Assembly: GCF_027942865.1 (NCBI RefSeq)
Contig: NC_134516.1
Location: forward strand, 24,387,322 to 24,451,321
Direction: 5' to 3'
Length of the DNA: 64,000 bases
From: Odontesthes bonariensis
Lineage: Eukaryota > Chordata > Actinopteri > Atheriniformes > Atherinopsidae
A program made the translations under genes and the position numbers. Positions 34,401-45,287 of the stretch are shown here, piece after piece (within the stretch, counting starts at the first letter, position 1; each line of letters begins with the position of its first letter). Under the pieces are notes generated by a model, which worked only from the letters and a program-made list of their open reading frames with translations, was not told the origin of the DNA and did not search any database.

Positions 34401-35722
34401 TGGGAGGCCTTGCCCATCATGCCAAGATGATGGTGGAGAACAACACAACAAAATTATCCCAAAAGAAAATTAGTTAGGGAGGGGATGCTGAATATCCCAA
34501 AAGGAAGCGATGTACTGGTGACCTCTCCTTCCAAGATTAGTTCCGGATCAGAATGCTGAACAGACGTTCAGCCAAGAGGAAAACCGAGCACCGACAGGAT
34601 TGGACCACAACAGACCACACGACTCGTCATGTGGTCATCTAAGAAAGATATATAATTTAGAAAGTTAATCATAATTGTTCAAGAGGCTAATATACTCATA
34701 TAGTCGAGCCTTGATTAAATTTATATGTTTATGTTTCATGTTTAAAGTGTTTAGATAGTTCCTCTTAAAGGCTGATAATGAATCGTTTTTAGGATGTCAA
34801 TTGCCAGTGGGGTGACTCAGCTGTTTGGAGCGGGACCTCGGTTGGTCGGTCGCCAAGTGGAAATGGGGCCATAGGTGAATTTTTCCCGGTTCAGCCATCG
34901 GGTTTTCACTCCTATTCGCTGCAAACGGTGGACGAGCCTGCTGGTAATGTTAATTGCCTTATGCAATGTTTGAGTGTCAGTAGTATAGAAATGATGTGAA
35001 GATTTTTGATTAATCAGTGTTCTGTTGTTATGGTACTTATGGGGGAGCAAGGCCTTGCTAACCACATAAGGTTTTAGGCCATTATGAACAAAGATTCCAC
35101 ACAGAGGATGGGTTCGGGGCCACATACACAGAATACATATAGTAAATTATTATTTTCTACATATAATCTATTAAGAAATGTGCTCATTTGCGGAGTTATT
35201 ATCAGTTGAGTGGGGAAGGTTTTAAACTTACAAGAAAAGAGTCTCTATTTCTAGAATCTTGATTATTACTCCTGATATAGAAGGTTTTGCTAAAGCATCA
35301 GAATTTTTTCTAAATGTGCTCATTTGCAGAGTTATAATCAGTGACTTATGAAGGTCTTAACCCTCTCGGAAAGAGTTTCTGTTCCGAGTAAAATGATGGA
35401 ATAGTCCTGACTTGAACGTGTAGCTTAAGCATTAGAATTATGTTTACTATTTCCATGCCTGTGCAATGAAGACTTGCTTGCTGCTTTAATTGCAATGATG
35501 AACAGCTTACACATTAGCTTACATAAAGATACATGAAGTCACATCAAAAGGGGGATGACAGAAATCTCCTAGCTGGTTGTGCTATCTCAAAAGGTAAGTG
35601 GCTCTTGCAGTTTGGGGGGTGGCTGCTAAAGTCTTGCTACTGCTAATACAGATGTGACACAATACAGAATATTACATTCCTACCGCAGTCATTTGACTGA
35701 ATTAGTTGAAATGATAAAATCA

Positions 35723-35737
35723 CTTCAAAAGGGGGAT
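35723..35737 (+). promoter_or_regulatory. Polypurine tract
   Basis: The purine run AAAAGGGGGAT directly precedes the 3' LTR, in the position used to prime plus-strand DNA. A second similar tract (CATCAAAAGGGGGATGAC) occurs at about 35543-35560. Confidence 0.75.
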
Positions 35738-36151
35738 TGTTAAAATTGGCTTTGTTCTTAGACATTATGAATGAAATAAGTCTCAGTACTTTTCCATTAT
35801 GACCTAAAGTGATCCAGGAGTAGAAAGACAAAACAATTAGGAAAGCCTGGGAAAGCAAGGGCAGATTCACACACACACATTGTTTTGGGCTGATCCAGAG
35901 AATATGACGAAGCATGTTGAACCTACTCATGTCCAATCATACTCGGTCGAATGTGAGTCCAACCTATGACACTATAAATAAACATGATAACCGGAAATCA
36001 GGGCCAGTCTGACAGACTTCCTGCGGGAGCTCTTTCCCACTGAGCCCAGCGCTGATATGCTTTGACGTGTGACTACAAATAAACACTTCATTTTCACTTG
36101 AATTACTCCGGCCCGTTCTTGAGCCTCCTACTAAAAGAACCGTATCTAACA
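35738..36151 (+). repeat. 3' LTR
   Basis: Near-identical to 31037-31444, ending CGTATCTAACA. It has an extra short insertion giving ACTATAAATAAACATG and an extra G in TTTTGGGCTG. It is followed by ACTG and by the resumed gypsy protease frame. Confidence 0.9.
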
Positions 36152-36460
36152 ACTGTGTCCACTTCTTTCTACAACAGTCATTTGTCACAACACCCCATTC
36201 AACCGCTTGATGGTCTTGATGTTGAAGGTGCTAGTGGTGCCTCAGTCCCCTACTTGGGTTATGTTCCTCTTGTTCTCAAGTTTCCAAAGGACTTTGTTGA
36301 AACTGAACCTGAGGTCGCTACTTTAGCATTGGTCGTTCCAGACATTCGCACCAACTGCGATCTTCCTGTACTCATAGGTACAAATGCACTTGATGTCATG
36401 TATAACGAGCATTGTCATGAGAAAAATCCAAACGACCTTTCACCTGTCAATGGCTTTTGA
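36152..36460 (+). pseudogene. Ty3/gypsy retropepsin, 3' half
   Basis: The protease frame resumes right after the ACTG duplication. It includes the second conserved region ending in VLIGTNALDVMY, typical of gypsy retropepsins. A stop follows at 36458-36460 and the downstream RT lies in another frame. The polyprotein is thus broken by a frameshift as well as by insertion. Confidence 0.85.
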
Positions 36461-36545
36461 CAAATCCTTCACACCCTGAAGCTCAGGAAAGAAATAAGTT
36501 CCACAGGGAAAGTCGGTTTAATGACTCTGAAAGGCAGAGAACAGA

Positions 36546-37790
36546 GTGATACCTGCGCAAGGGAGAGTGCTTCTTGAGGGTTATGCTAAGATGAACACCA
36601 CGGATGAATGTGTCATTGTTGAACAACCTAGCACGTCCACATTACCTGGTGGCATCTTTGTAGAGTATTGTCTTCTTCGCATGCCACAGGAGCATCCTTT
36701 CAAGTTACCTGTGTGGGTAAGAAACAAAAATGAGCATGACGTAACACTTCCTTGTAGTTGTGTTATCGCTGAACTTCATGCTCCTGCATCAGTTCATGAC
36801 AACTTACCTACTTCTCATGAGAACCCTAACGTTGTTAAGTGTTGGGCTGTTTCTCCTCAGTCAACTTCTGAATCCACCGAATCAGGTCTTGTCTTTGACT
36901 TTGGCGAGTCACCTCTTCCACAGGAGTGGAGGGAGAGGGTAACGCAAAGCTTGAACACTTACGCTGAAGTCTTCGCTCAGCATGAGCTTGATTTTGGAAC
37001 ACCTCAAAGGTCAAACATCATATTTCGCTTGAGAGACGAAACACCGTTCAAACAGAAGTCCAGACCGATACACCCTAACGATTATGAAGCCGTAAGGAAA
37101 CATCTACAAACGCTTCTGGGGGCAGGAGTGATTCGCGAATCGGAATCACCCTACTCTTCGCCAATCGTTGTGGTTCGGAAAATAAATGGCGATGTCCGAC
37201 TTTGCATCGACTATCGAAAGTTAAACTCTTTGACTGTCCGTGATGCTTACGCACTTCCCTATCTTGAAGAGTCTTTCTCAGCACTTGCCGGATCCAAATG
37301 GTTCTCGGTAATGGACTTAAAATCTGGGTATTACCAGATAGAAATGAAAGAAAGTGACAAACCTAAAACTGCTTTTGTGTGCCCTCTGGGTTTTTACGAG
37401 TTCAACCGTATGCTCCAGGGTATCACTAATGCGCCCAGCACTTTTCAGCGCTTAATGGAGCGATGTATGGGCAGCCTTAACCTGAAAGAAGTGTTGGTTT
37501 TCTTGGATGATGTCATCGTGTTTTCAGACACCAAAGAGGAACATGAAAGATGGCTTTTGCATGTTCTCCAACAACTACGGGAATATGGCTTGAAATTGTC
37601 TCCGTCTAAGTGTCGCTTTTTCCAGAACTCTGTGCGCTACTTAGGGCACATTGTCTCGAACAAGGGTGTTGAGACCGACCCTGAGAAGGTGAGCGCTCTT
37701 CGCACTTGGCCACGGCCAAACACACTCACTGAGCTCAAGTCGTTCCTTGGTTTCGCGGGATTATTCCCGAATAGTAAAACCCTTGAATGA
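36546..37790 (+). pseudogene. Ty3/gypsy reverse transcriptase
   Basis: This open frame of 414 codons carries a linker and the RT domain. Visible motifs are SPYSSPIVVVRKINGDVR, LCIDYRKLNSLT, FSVMDLKSGYYQI, the catalytic FLDD at about 37500 and YLGHIVS. It copies element RNA to DNA in cytoplasmic particles. Frame is lost just after KSFLGFAG near 37760, where a short deletion separates it from the RNase H frame. Domain order PR-RT-RH-IN is that of Metaviridae/gypsy. Most of the domain is otherwise undamaged. Confidence 0.9.
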
Positions 37791-38095
37791 CCTTACCGGT
37801 GGTTACCCACCATGTAGGAAGGGCAAGAAAGCCGCTCCTTCTTCCGCCAGATACTTAAACGCCAAAGAGCCCTTCGCTGATCGATGGACACCAGCTTGTC
37901 AAGAAGCGTTCCAAACTATTATAGACAAGCTCACTTCTGCGCCAGTCCTTGGGTTCGCAAATCCAAAACTTCCGTACTTTCTTCACACTGATGCGAGTAC
38001 TTCAGGGCTAGGTGCCGCTCTTTACCAAGAGCAAGATGGAGAACTGCGCGTGATTGCATACGCTAGTAGAGGGCTCTCTGCCAGCGAGAAACGTT
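37747..38095 (+). pseudogene. Ty3/gypsy connection and RNase H, first part
   Basis: This continues the polyprotein in a second frame: YSRIVKPLNDLTGG, then QEAFQTIIDKLTSAPVLGFA and the RNase H start YFLHTDASTSGLGAALYQEQ, which contains the first catalytic Asp. It ends at ASEKR, where the element at 38096-38828 is inserted. Confidence 0.88.
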
Positions 38096-38828
38096 CAGGG
38101 TTCTAGCTAGGATGAAATTATAGCGTAGTGGTGTAGGTGAGGGAGTGAAGCGACCAAGCCCAGGGGGAAGGTGCGGAAGGGGGGGTGATGCGGAGATTTT
38201 GGAAATTTAAGGTAAAAATTGGCCATTCTAGGGGTACCCAAAGGGAGAAATTGTACTTTAAAAACAATAAAGTCTTAATGGGAGATGTTCCCATCTTTGC
38301 TTTTGGCAGTGTGTTACCTTCATAACGGACCTTGTCAGAAGACATTAAAACTTAGACATAACGTTCAGCTTAAATGATAACCTGATCAGCTCATCACATT
38401 GTATGTAAGAAGCTTTGAAAAAGCACAGCAACCTTGACCGTTTTTGCTTACTTCAAATAGGGACGGGTTAAAATAGGCTACAGCTATTCTAACATGATTT
38501 CTGCCGAATCCCCTTACGTGTGTGCTTCTGCGTATGTGAGTAACCATGGCTACGGAGCACTCTTACCAGAGATTCTAGGAGCCGCGGACGCGGAGTGCCT
38601 CAGCTACAGTTTCGTCTGCGGTTGTACTGACAGGCAGCGCAACCTTTCTTGGCTGCCATCGCGAAAAATGTGTCAAGTTTGTCAGAAAGGTGAAAATGGC
38701 ATTGATCTGGCGTTATTGTACAAATAAATACAGACAAAATGCCGTTACACTGTATTGAAAATAAGCGTAGCGGTCCAAAATTATAGCGTAGCGGGCCATG
38801 ATGCTAGTTTGCGCTAGCTAGAACCCTG
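38096..38828. mobile_element. CAGGG-ended DNA transposon with 5-bp TSD
   Basis: Perfect inverted ends CAGGGTTCTAGCTAG and CTAGCTAGAACCCTG are flanked by ACGTT at 38091-38095 and 38829-38833. The subterminal word TTATAGCGTAG occurs near both ends. There is no transposase ORF. CAGGG ends recall hAT, but hAT makes 8-bp duplications, so the superfamily is open. Confidence 0.8.
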
Positions 38829-38833
38829 ACGTT

Positions 38834-39354
38834 ACCCAGCCCACAAATTAGAGTTCTTGGCCTTAAAGTGGTCTGTGGTAGAAAAGTTGCATGACTACCT
38901 GTATGGTAATGTGTTCACGGTTGTAACCGACAACAACCCATTGACCTACATCTTGAAGTCTGCCAAGCTTGACGCCGCTAGCTATCGCTGGCTGGCTGCT
39001 CTTTCCACTTTTGACTTTAACATCAGGTATAGGGCCGGAAAGAGCAACCAAGATGCAGACGGTCTTTCCAGACGTCCTCATGACGATCTGCCGGACGACG
39101 ATGCATTCCTTGACGAGACAGAACGAATGAAACAGTTTGCTTCGCATCACCTTTCTTCTTCTCCTGAACATCTTGATCTTCCGCCAGACACTGTTACTGC
39201 TCTGTGCAGTCGTCACCTTGTTGAGGCCAATGGTAACTTACCTTCTGTTCCTTTGGTAGAGTCCTTGCCCTGCACGCCGATGCAGTATCAGATGCCTATG
39301 GGGAAGTTGAGGCACTAGGTTGTTCCATCATACCTACGTTCAGTGAAGCAGATC
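38834..39354 (+). pseudogene. Ty3/gypsy RNase H, second part, and linker
   Basis: After the insertion the frame continues with LALKWSVVEKLHDYLYG, VVTDNNPLTYIL and the conserved RYRAGKSNQDADGLSR. These are the C-terminal RNase H motifs, with the catalytic Asp in TDNNPL. The linker toward integrase is then cut by the hAT element starting at 39363. Confidence 0.88.
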
Positions 39355-39362
39355 TCCAACAT

Positions 39363-40968
39363 TAGTGCTGGGCGGTATGACCAAAAATACATATCACGGT
39401 ATTTTTTCACGGTATCACGGTTTCACGGTATATCACGGTATTTTTTTTTCAGGCATAATTAGGTGTTCACAGCATTTTCTACAGATTGAGAACAGAATTA
39501 AAAATTAAAATAAAAATTCTTCATAATAATTCCTTCGTTAATAATTGGTCACACAGAACTTTATTGTATTAATATTCACATCTTCATTGTAAACAAATTA
39601 ATAACATAGCTAATTACACTGGTCGGACTGTTCAGCTCTGTTTCAGACTGATACCTCCGGTTCAGGCTGCTCCTCATCCTCAACACGCACGTCTCTTTTT
39701 CAATCGCGGAAAATATTTTTCAATACTCATCTGGATTGAAGCAGCAAACATTCAGTGTAAGAGTTTAAAAAACCTACTTTATTTGATTCACAGCTGCTAG
39801 TGTTTAGACCTCGACAACCCAACTACATTTTTTTTTTTTTTACGGCAAACTTGCGACTAGTTAACTTTATAAAGAAGGCGTAATCGCCTGTTTGCTATGG
39901 GTCGGGTCGGACGGGACTAGCCTGGGCGAAAGCCGACTGTTGACTCCGTCAAACAGTCTGGAAAAACCCAAGAGGAATCCGTTTCCATGGAGGGTGGGAC
40001 CTTACTCAGCAACTTAAATTCATTGGAGTTCCCTTAACCAATCAGTAATGTTTAGAAAGGACGTAGGTTATGCGCCGAGGTTCATGCTTACTCTCGCGAG
40101 GCTCTAGCTCGCGAATCACGCTTCCCACATCCGCTTTCATTATACCGGTACCATTTGATAAATCAAACTTTTCCCAAAGCCAGTTGGAAGGAGAGCTACT
40201 ACATCCTTGCCACTAACAAAATTGACGAGGCATTCCTCTTGCTCTTGTTTTAATTGTGTAATGCTCTCCAGGGTTGAGACAACTTCATGGATAGCTTCTA
40301 GCGTTCTTCCGTCGCCATGTTTATTTCCGCTGCGGTTGAACTACAATCATATGGACTACAATGGACTCCGCGCGTGAGTTCTGCGTCACCACTCACAACT
40401 GTTTGCTGATTGGCAAAACACTGAGCGAACCGAGGTAGGGGGATTTGGCCAGACTATGTGCGGAGCCAAAATCTTTGGGCGGAAGTATGTAGGATGGCGT
40501 CGCCAGGCTAGGACGGGACAACATTGTATTAAAAATATAAAATATTTTTATAGGACTTTTTAATGGGAGCTAATCTAACGCGACGCTGAAGCTAGCAAGC
40601 TTCCATGCTTCCAGGGATGATCTCGCTGATGGAGACACACGCGGTGTGCACGGAGGGGAGGGGCTGTGTGTGTGTGTGTGTAGGCTATGTTAGAGAGACG
40701 CGTGACTGACAGAGACGGAGGGAGAGCACGGAAAGGAAATGCAGCTTAACGAATACGAGTATTTTTTAAATAGCGTTAAAAATAGACAGTAAACATGCGT
40801 GTTTAGAAGCGCAACACTGAAAAAGGTCCCGTCTAAAACAATGTCGCGCGACGCAGCGTTCCCCCGTTGTGTAATCAAATACACCGGTATGGCGGTATAT
40901 TAAAAATTCATATCATAACGAAATTATAAACCGGTATTCGGTGTGAACCGGTATACCGCCCAGCACTA
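39363..40968 (-). mobile_element. hAT element, non-autonomous, 8-bp TSD
   Basis: The 16-bp inverted ends TAGTGCTGGGCGGTAT and ATACCGCCCAGCACTA are flanked by TCCAACAT (39355-39362 and 40969-40976). On the minus strand the interior matches 58225-58610 and 60150-60200: the same first-exon region (MSIEKYFPRLKER) and the same 3' segment, with the middle deleted. It is therefore a deletion derivative of that hAT family. It is itself split by the 9-bp-TSD element at 39918-40510. Confidence 0.88.
39918..40510 (-). mobile_element. 9-bp-TSD DNA transposon, copy D, retaining a Walker A motif
   Basis: Its ends TAGCCTGGGCG and CGCCAGGCTA are flanked by the perfect 9-bp repeat GGACGGGAC (39909-39917 and 40511-40519). 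On the minus strand, with an ATG at 40318 and a stop at 40140, a frame (with one 2-bp shift near the start) reads STLESITQLKQEQEECLVNF, then VSGKDVVALLPTGFGKSLIY. That is the N-terminal start and Walker A motif of RecQ-like helicases. The fragment ends soon after, so no helicase activity is possible. The element lies inside a hAT that lies inside gypsy. Confidence 0.85.
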
Positions 40969-40976
40969 TCCAACAT

Positions 40977-42040
40977 CATCAGAGGTCTGATCCAATCCTT
41001 GGAAAGGTCATCGACCTGCTTGAGTCTGGAAATGGGGTAAATCCCAAATCCATCCCTGACTCGTTGGAGCTTAAGCTAATGCTTAAAGAATGGAAGCGGT
41101 TCGAAATGAAAAGTAACCTTCTCTACAGAACCCGCCAGTCGGATTGTGACATCACTTACCAGTTTGTGGTTCCTATGTCTCTCAGGTCCCCCATTCTTTC
41201 TTGGCTTCACTAAGATATGGGGCACCTTGGCCTTGACAGAACTCTTGACCTCATTTGCTCGAGGTTTTATTGGCCAAAGATGGCTAAGGACGTTGAGAAC
41301 AAAGTCAAATCTTGCGGACGTTGTGTCAGGAGGAAAACACCGCCTGAGAAATCGGCACCTCTGGTAAACATCCAAACAACACGTCCGATGGAACTAGTCT
41401 GCATAGACTATTTGTCCTTGGAGCCCGACAGTAAAAACACCAAAGACGTCTTGGTTATAACTGATCATTTCACAAAATACGCGTTGCACTCCCAACGAAG
41501 GATCAGAAAGCCACAACGGTGGCCAAGTGTCTTTGGGATCAGTTTCTAATACATTACGGGTTTCCGGAGTGAATCTTGAGCGACCAGGGTCGAGACTTTG
41601 AGTCCCAGCTGATTCACGAACTTTGCGCTCTCGCTGGTATCAAAAAAGTACGCACAAGTCCTTACCACCCTCGTGCAAATCCTGTTGAAAGGTTCAACAG
41701 AACTCTCTTGAGCATGTTAGGAACCTTGAAAGAAAAAGAGAAGTCTCATTGGCGCGACTTTGTTAAGCCGCTAACTCATGCGTACAACTGTACGAAAAAT
41801 GATGTGACGGGTTTTAGCCCGTATGAGTTGATGTTTGGGCGCCGACCCAGGTTGCCCGTGGACATTGCGTTTGGTTTACCTGTCCAGGGTGGAGCTCACA
41901 AAAGTCACTCTCAATACGTGAGGAACTTGAAAGCGCGTCTCGAAGAGAGCTACCAGCTTGTGGTCAAAAATTCCGCAAAGGTCGCGGAACGGAACAAATC
42001 CAGGTTTGAATCCAAGTCGAGCTTCGCAACAGATGTTCAG
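40977..42040 (+). pseudogene. Ty3/gypsy integrase, broken
   Basis: The polyprotein resumes after the hAT duplication. Zinc-binding HHCC features are seen (GHLGLDRTLDLI, SCGRCVRRKTP). The catalytic triad is recognisable: D in CIDYLSLEP, D in SDQGRDFES and E in NPVERFNRT. Stops at about 41212 and 41573 and a frameshift near 41490 inactivate it. The frame is lost at about 42040, where sequence of the opposite orientation begins. Integrase would join element DNA to chromosomal DNA. Confidence 0.88.
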
Positions 42041-42176
42041 CCGCAGTAGCCAGACGGTCCCGTGCCTCGCTAAAGGCAAGATTGAGTCGCCGTTGATGTT
42101 CCACTATCCAGTCATTAATCCAGTCATGATGACAATAAATGTGACAAGACCCCCACTTCGCCCTTAGGAGCCCCAC
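42030..42176 (-). pseudogene. Second gypsy: integrase C-terminal fragment, opposite strand
   Basis: The minus strand reads DWINDWIVEHQRRLNLAFSE and ARDRLATAAEH, resembling the region after the integrase core in fish gypsy polyproteins (W..EHQ.RL..A...AR.RL..AA). It is oriented against the integrase at 40977-42040 and abuts it directly. Confidence 0.5.
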
Positions 42177-42197
42177 CCGAACTGCGATCGGTGGGTG

Positions 42198-42569
42198 TTA
42201 GTTTTCCTGCACCTGAGTGGAGGCCCTCATGGCCACTGGCATGCCTTCACGCTCCCACCTAATTGCCTCCCCTCGAACATCAAGCAATGTAGCAGTCGGG
42301 GTACCTCGAACGAACTGCTTCAAATCCCTGCGCAAGGCTCCATCCATGACGTACTCTATAAATTGGTCTCTCAAAAGAACATCTGCGTTTGGTACTGCAT
42401 TTGGTGCCACCTGCTTGATCTTCCCCATTAAGCTCATCAGCCCCAAAGAAAATTCCAGCAAGCTCTCACCCTCCTGTTGCTTTCTTGAAAAGAAAGCTTC
42501 CTGTAGTGCCACATGTGCCACACACTCCAGTTTGATGGTTCTGGGACTAAATTCCCAGAATGATATCAA
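42198..42569 (-). pseudogene. Second gypsy: gag fragment, opposite strand
   Basis: The minus-strand frame of 123 codons resembles the retrotransposon gag capsid segment of fish gypsy elements: QQEGESLLEFSLGLMSLMGK, then PNADVLLRDQFIEYVMDGAL and RRDLKQFVRGTPTATLLDVR. Gag forms the particle shell. Gag is followed on the same strand by integrase-like sequence only about 20 bp away, so protease, RT and RNase H are missing. This is a deleted copy or a rearrangement junction. Confidence 0.65.
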
Positions 42570-42659
42570 AGGAGAATTCTGCTTTGTTTCCCTTTACTGT
42601 TGCTCTAGTTACTGCATGTTCATTTTAAACAAGGACTCAAACAAAACAGCTGTTTGAAC

Positions 42660-43020
42660 AGCATGATCCTCCTTCAGATTTCTGGATGGAAAAGTAATTT
42701 AGTTTCTGGTTCCGACTCTGTCCCAAACCCAAGAACTTGAAAGCAGCAGAACTGTTTGTTATATTCTTTATTAAGGTTCATACATTTTCAAACTTGTTTT
42801 TAGACATTTAACCCTCAACTCATTTTCAGGTGCTCTGCATTAATTATCAGAACTGAACTGAGCCTCTGACATGATTCAACAAAAGGATTCAAAGTATTTT
42901 AGAAGAAGCTGTTGACTTCAGTAAAGAAGTCTTTGTGGATCTGAAGCTGCTTCATTGATGTGTAACAGTAAATGTTGGCTGTAAAAAGTGAGTCTGTGTC
43001 AGATTTTCTAGATATTGTTA
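42660..43020. other. Unassigned sequence
   Basis: AT-rich, with no ORF or repeat end recognised. Confidence 0.35.
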
Positions 43021-43023
43021 TGT

Positions 43024-43331
43024 CACTGTTAGCACTGTCACCTCACAGCATATGAGGTGTATGATTGGGTTCTCTCCAATCATACACATGTATGTTTGTT
43101 CCTAATATACATGTCCAAAAACATGTATGTTAGGTTCATTGGTGTCTCTAAAATTGTCCTTAGGGGTGAGCGTGAGCATGTGTGTGGCTGTTTGTCTCTG
43201 TGTGGCCCTGTGATGGACTGGCGACCTGTCCAGGGTGTACCCCGCCTCTCGCCCAATGTCCGCTGGGATAGGCTCCAGCCCCCCCGCAACCCGACCGACG
43301 GATTAAGCAGTTATAGAAAATGGATGGATGT
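43024..43331 (+). mobile_element. tRNA-derived SINE-like repeat, decayed head
   Basis: The head GTTAGCACTGTCACCTCACAGC resembles the tRNA-like start of a widespread fish repeat. The body contains GTCCAAAAACATGTATGTTAG, GATGGACTGGCGACCTGTCC and GGGATAGGCTCCAGCC. The end is AAAATGGATGGATG. Related pieces occur at 56855 and 61140. A and B boxes are damaged here. Confidence 0.65.
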
Positions 43332-43502
43332 TAAATCACTATCAGCTGAAGCTGCAGTCAGGAATGATTCAGACCATCAGTTTCTAATGAGATGTGTTTG
43401 TGGCAGGACAGAGGTTTGACTTTGCTTTTTCTCATCTAAATGTCTCTCGAGTTGCTGGAAAAAGCTTCATGTTTGACATTCAAGGTTAATCCACCATTAA
43501 AT

Positions 43503-44875
43503 TAGCCTGGGAATTCCCATGCTGCTTTGCGCGCGATTTCATTCACCCTGCAAAGGCAGCCTGAAAACCACCGCCCTTATTTTTGCCTGAGTTAGGGAAC
43601 CAATCACAGAACGGGGGGGGGGGGGGATGACGACGTCTATGTGCGACACCGAAGCTTATAGAGTGTTAATCCAACATGGCAGCGGACACAACGTTACCGT
43701 TCGATGCAGCCTTAGAAAGTGTTTTAAGTAGCTTAGAGAGCGCAAGTTTACTTTTAAAAAAGAGCAACGTTTGGCGTTGAAAGATTTCATTGCTTTCTTC
43801 CTCGTCGAATTTCTGTCGCTCTACATACGTCATCTGGTATAAGTGATACAATTGGCTACAGTGTTAATTTTGTCAACTAGGACGATGACGAAAATATTTC
43901 GTTAACGCCCCTTTTACCCGTGACGATGACGAGACGATGACGCACAAAAATGCTTCCAGAAAATAAAAATATGACGAGAATAAAAAATGATTTTCGTTAA
44001 CGAGACTAAGATAAGACGAAATTTACAAGCCATGGACGAATGGACATTAACAAATTTAATTGTTTATAATTAATTTGTAATTTGTAATTGTTAATATAAG
44101 TGTTTCTTGATGTAGAAAATGCTCCAAAGTTGTGTTGGTCAGTTCAGAGCGGAGCGGCCCCCTGCTGGTCATGTAGCGTAACTGTCGGTGCTCGGTTAAA
44201 ACAGGTGTGTGCTCGACAGAGTGAAGATCGAGCTGTTGATTAATGTCCCGGCAAGTGGTGTGTGCGTAAATGAAACGTGAGTATGGCTGTATATATTGTT
44301 CATGTAATGTATTCAGGTTGCTGCAGCCGTAGCTTCTGTTGCTTTGATGTGTAACTCGCCATGTGCATGCTAGTTGTAGCATTTAGCTCACCTGCCGGTA
44401 TATGGTTTGTTGGAGCTGGAGCCATTTCGTTTACAACAAGGACAACAAAACAACCTGCATGATAATGATTGATCATGCCGCCGTGTGTAGAGAAGTTCTA
44501 TTATGTACAGTCAGTGTTGACTAAAATGACTAAAATGACTAAAATTTGACTAAGACTAAAATTGATTTTCGTCATTATGACTAAGACTAAGACTAAATTG
44601 GGAAGGCAATGACTAAATATGACTAAGACTAAAATTGATTTTCGACATTGTGACTAAGACTAAGACTAAATTAAAAAAAGCTGACGAAATTAACACTGAT
44701 TGGCTATGAATCGCGCGCAAAGCAGCATGGGAAGAACCAGACGCCATTTGATAGACATTCGTAGCGCCCAATAAACGGCTCTAGGCATTCGTAAACCACG
44801 CCTCAAATACGAGAAAATGCACACTTAGTTCCCAGACCACCATCTCATCGAGATGTGGACGCGTCAGCCAGGCTA
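43503..44875 (+). mobile_element. 9-bp-TSD DNA transposon, copy A
   Basis: The ends TAGCCTGGGAATTCCC and GCGTCAGCCAGGCTA are flanked by CCATTAAAT (43494-43502 and 44876-44884). It is nearly identical to copy B (62775-63278) apart from a hAT insertion at 43859-44698. At 43676 an ATG starts MAADTTLPFDAALESVLSSL. A 2-bp insertion then breaks the frame, after which the helicase-like KKEQRLALKDF sense is still visible. A run of 13 G occurs near 43614. Confidence 0.88.
43859..44698. mobile_element. hAT element inside copy A, 8-bp TSD
   Basis: The ends CAGTGTTAATTTTGTCAAC and CTGACGAAATTAACACTG are flanked by ATTGGCTA (43851-43858 and 44699-44706). Copy B shows the same site with a single ATTGGCTA, giving a natural empty site. 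Subterminal repeats of GACTAAAAT and TGACTAAGAC are numerous near the right end. There is no transposase ORF. Confidence 0.92.
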
Positions 44876-45287
44876 CCATTAAATATTACATTTTGTTTCC
44901 TTAAATATTTGAATTATTCAAAGAACATTTAAATATTTTAAAAGAAAAATCTAACAGATAAATGCATTCAGAGAAAAAGTAAATATTCTTCAATTAAAGT
45001 TCAAATCAAGTGTTTCAAAATTATCAAAATTCAATTCAACATACTGATATTCAGTGTGAAGCTTTGACTGGAAACAAACAGAAAAACAACATCCTGGAAG
45101 AATGGCAGCTTTCAACTTTAAAGGACTGGAAGAGGAAGAAGTTTCCAAGGAATCATTCAGAAGAGTTTCAAACAAACTGACTGAATCCATGAATCTGAAA
45201 AGGTGTTTCTGAATGAAAAAGACAGACATGTACAGACTGAACTATCTGTTCAACAGTGATTCTCTGACAGGAGGAAACTCTTTATAC

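Larger units (their letters stand above)
31037..36151 (+). mobile_element. Two-LTR retroelement without long ORFs (LARD-like)
   Basis: Two LTRs of 408 and 414 bp flank 4.3 kb. The 4-bp repeat ACTG lies outside (31033-31036 and 36152-36155). A primer-binding site TGGTGCCGTGAC at 31447-31458 resembles the 3' end of tRNA-His, and a polypurine tract AAAAGGGGGAT precedes the 3' LTR. The inside has no gag, pol or env frame longer than about 100 codons. Transposition must therefore have used proteins in trans. A leader with a possible splice donor (AAAAAGGTGAGC, near 31570) is seen. It may be a non-autonomous relative of a class I endogenous retrovirus. Confidence 0.9.

Noticed and set aside
34817-35125. 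A 102-codon minus-strand ORF inside the two-LTR element as env or accessory gene
   Set aside because: It has no signal peptide, no recognised domain and lies against the direction of transcription from the LTRs.
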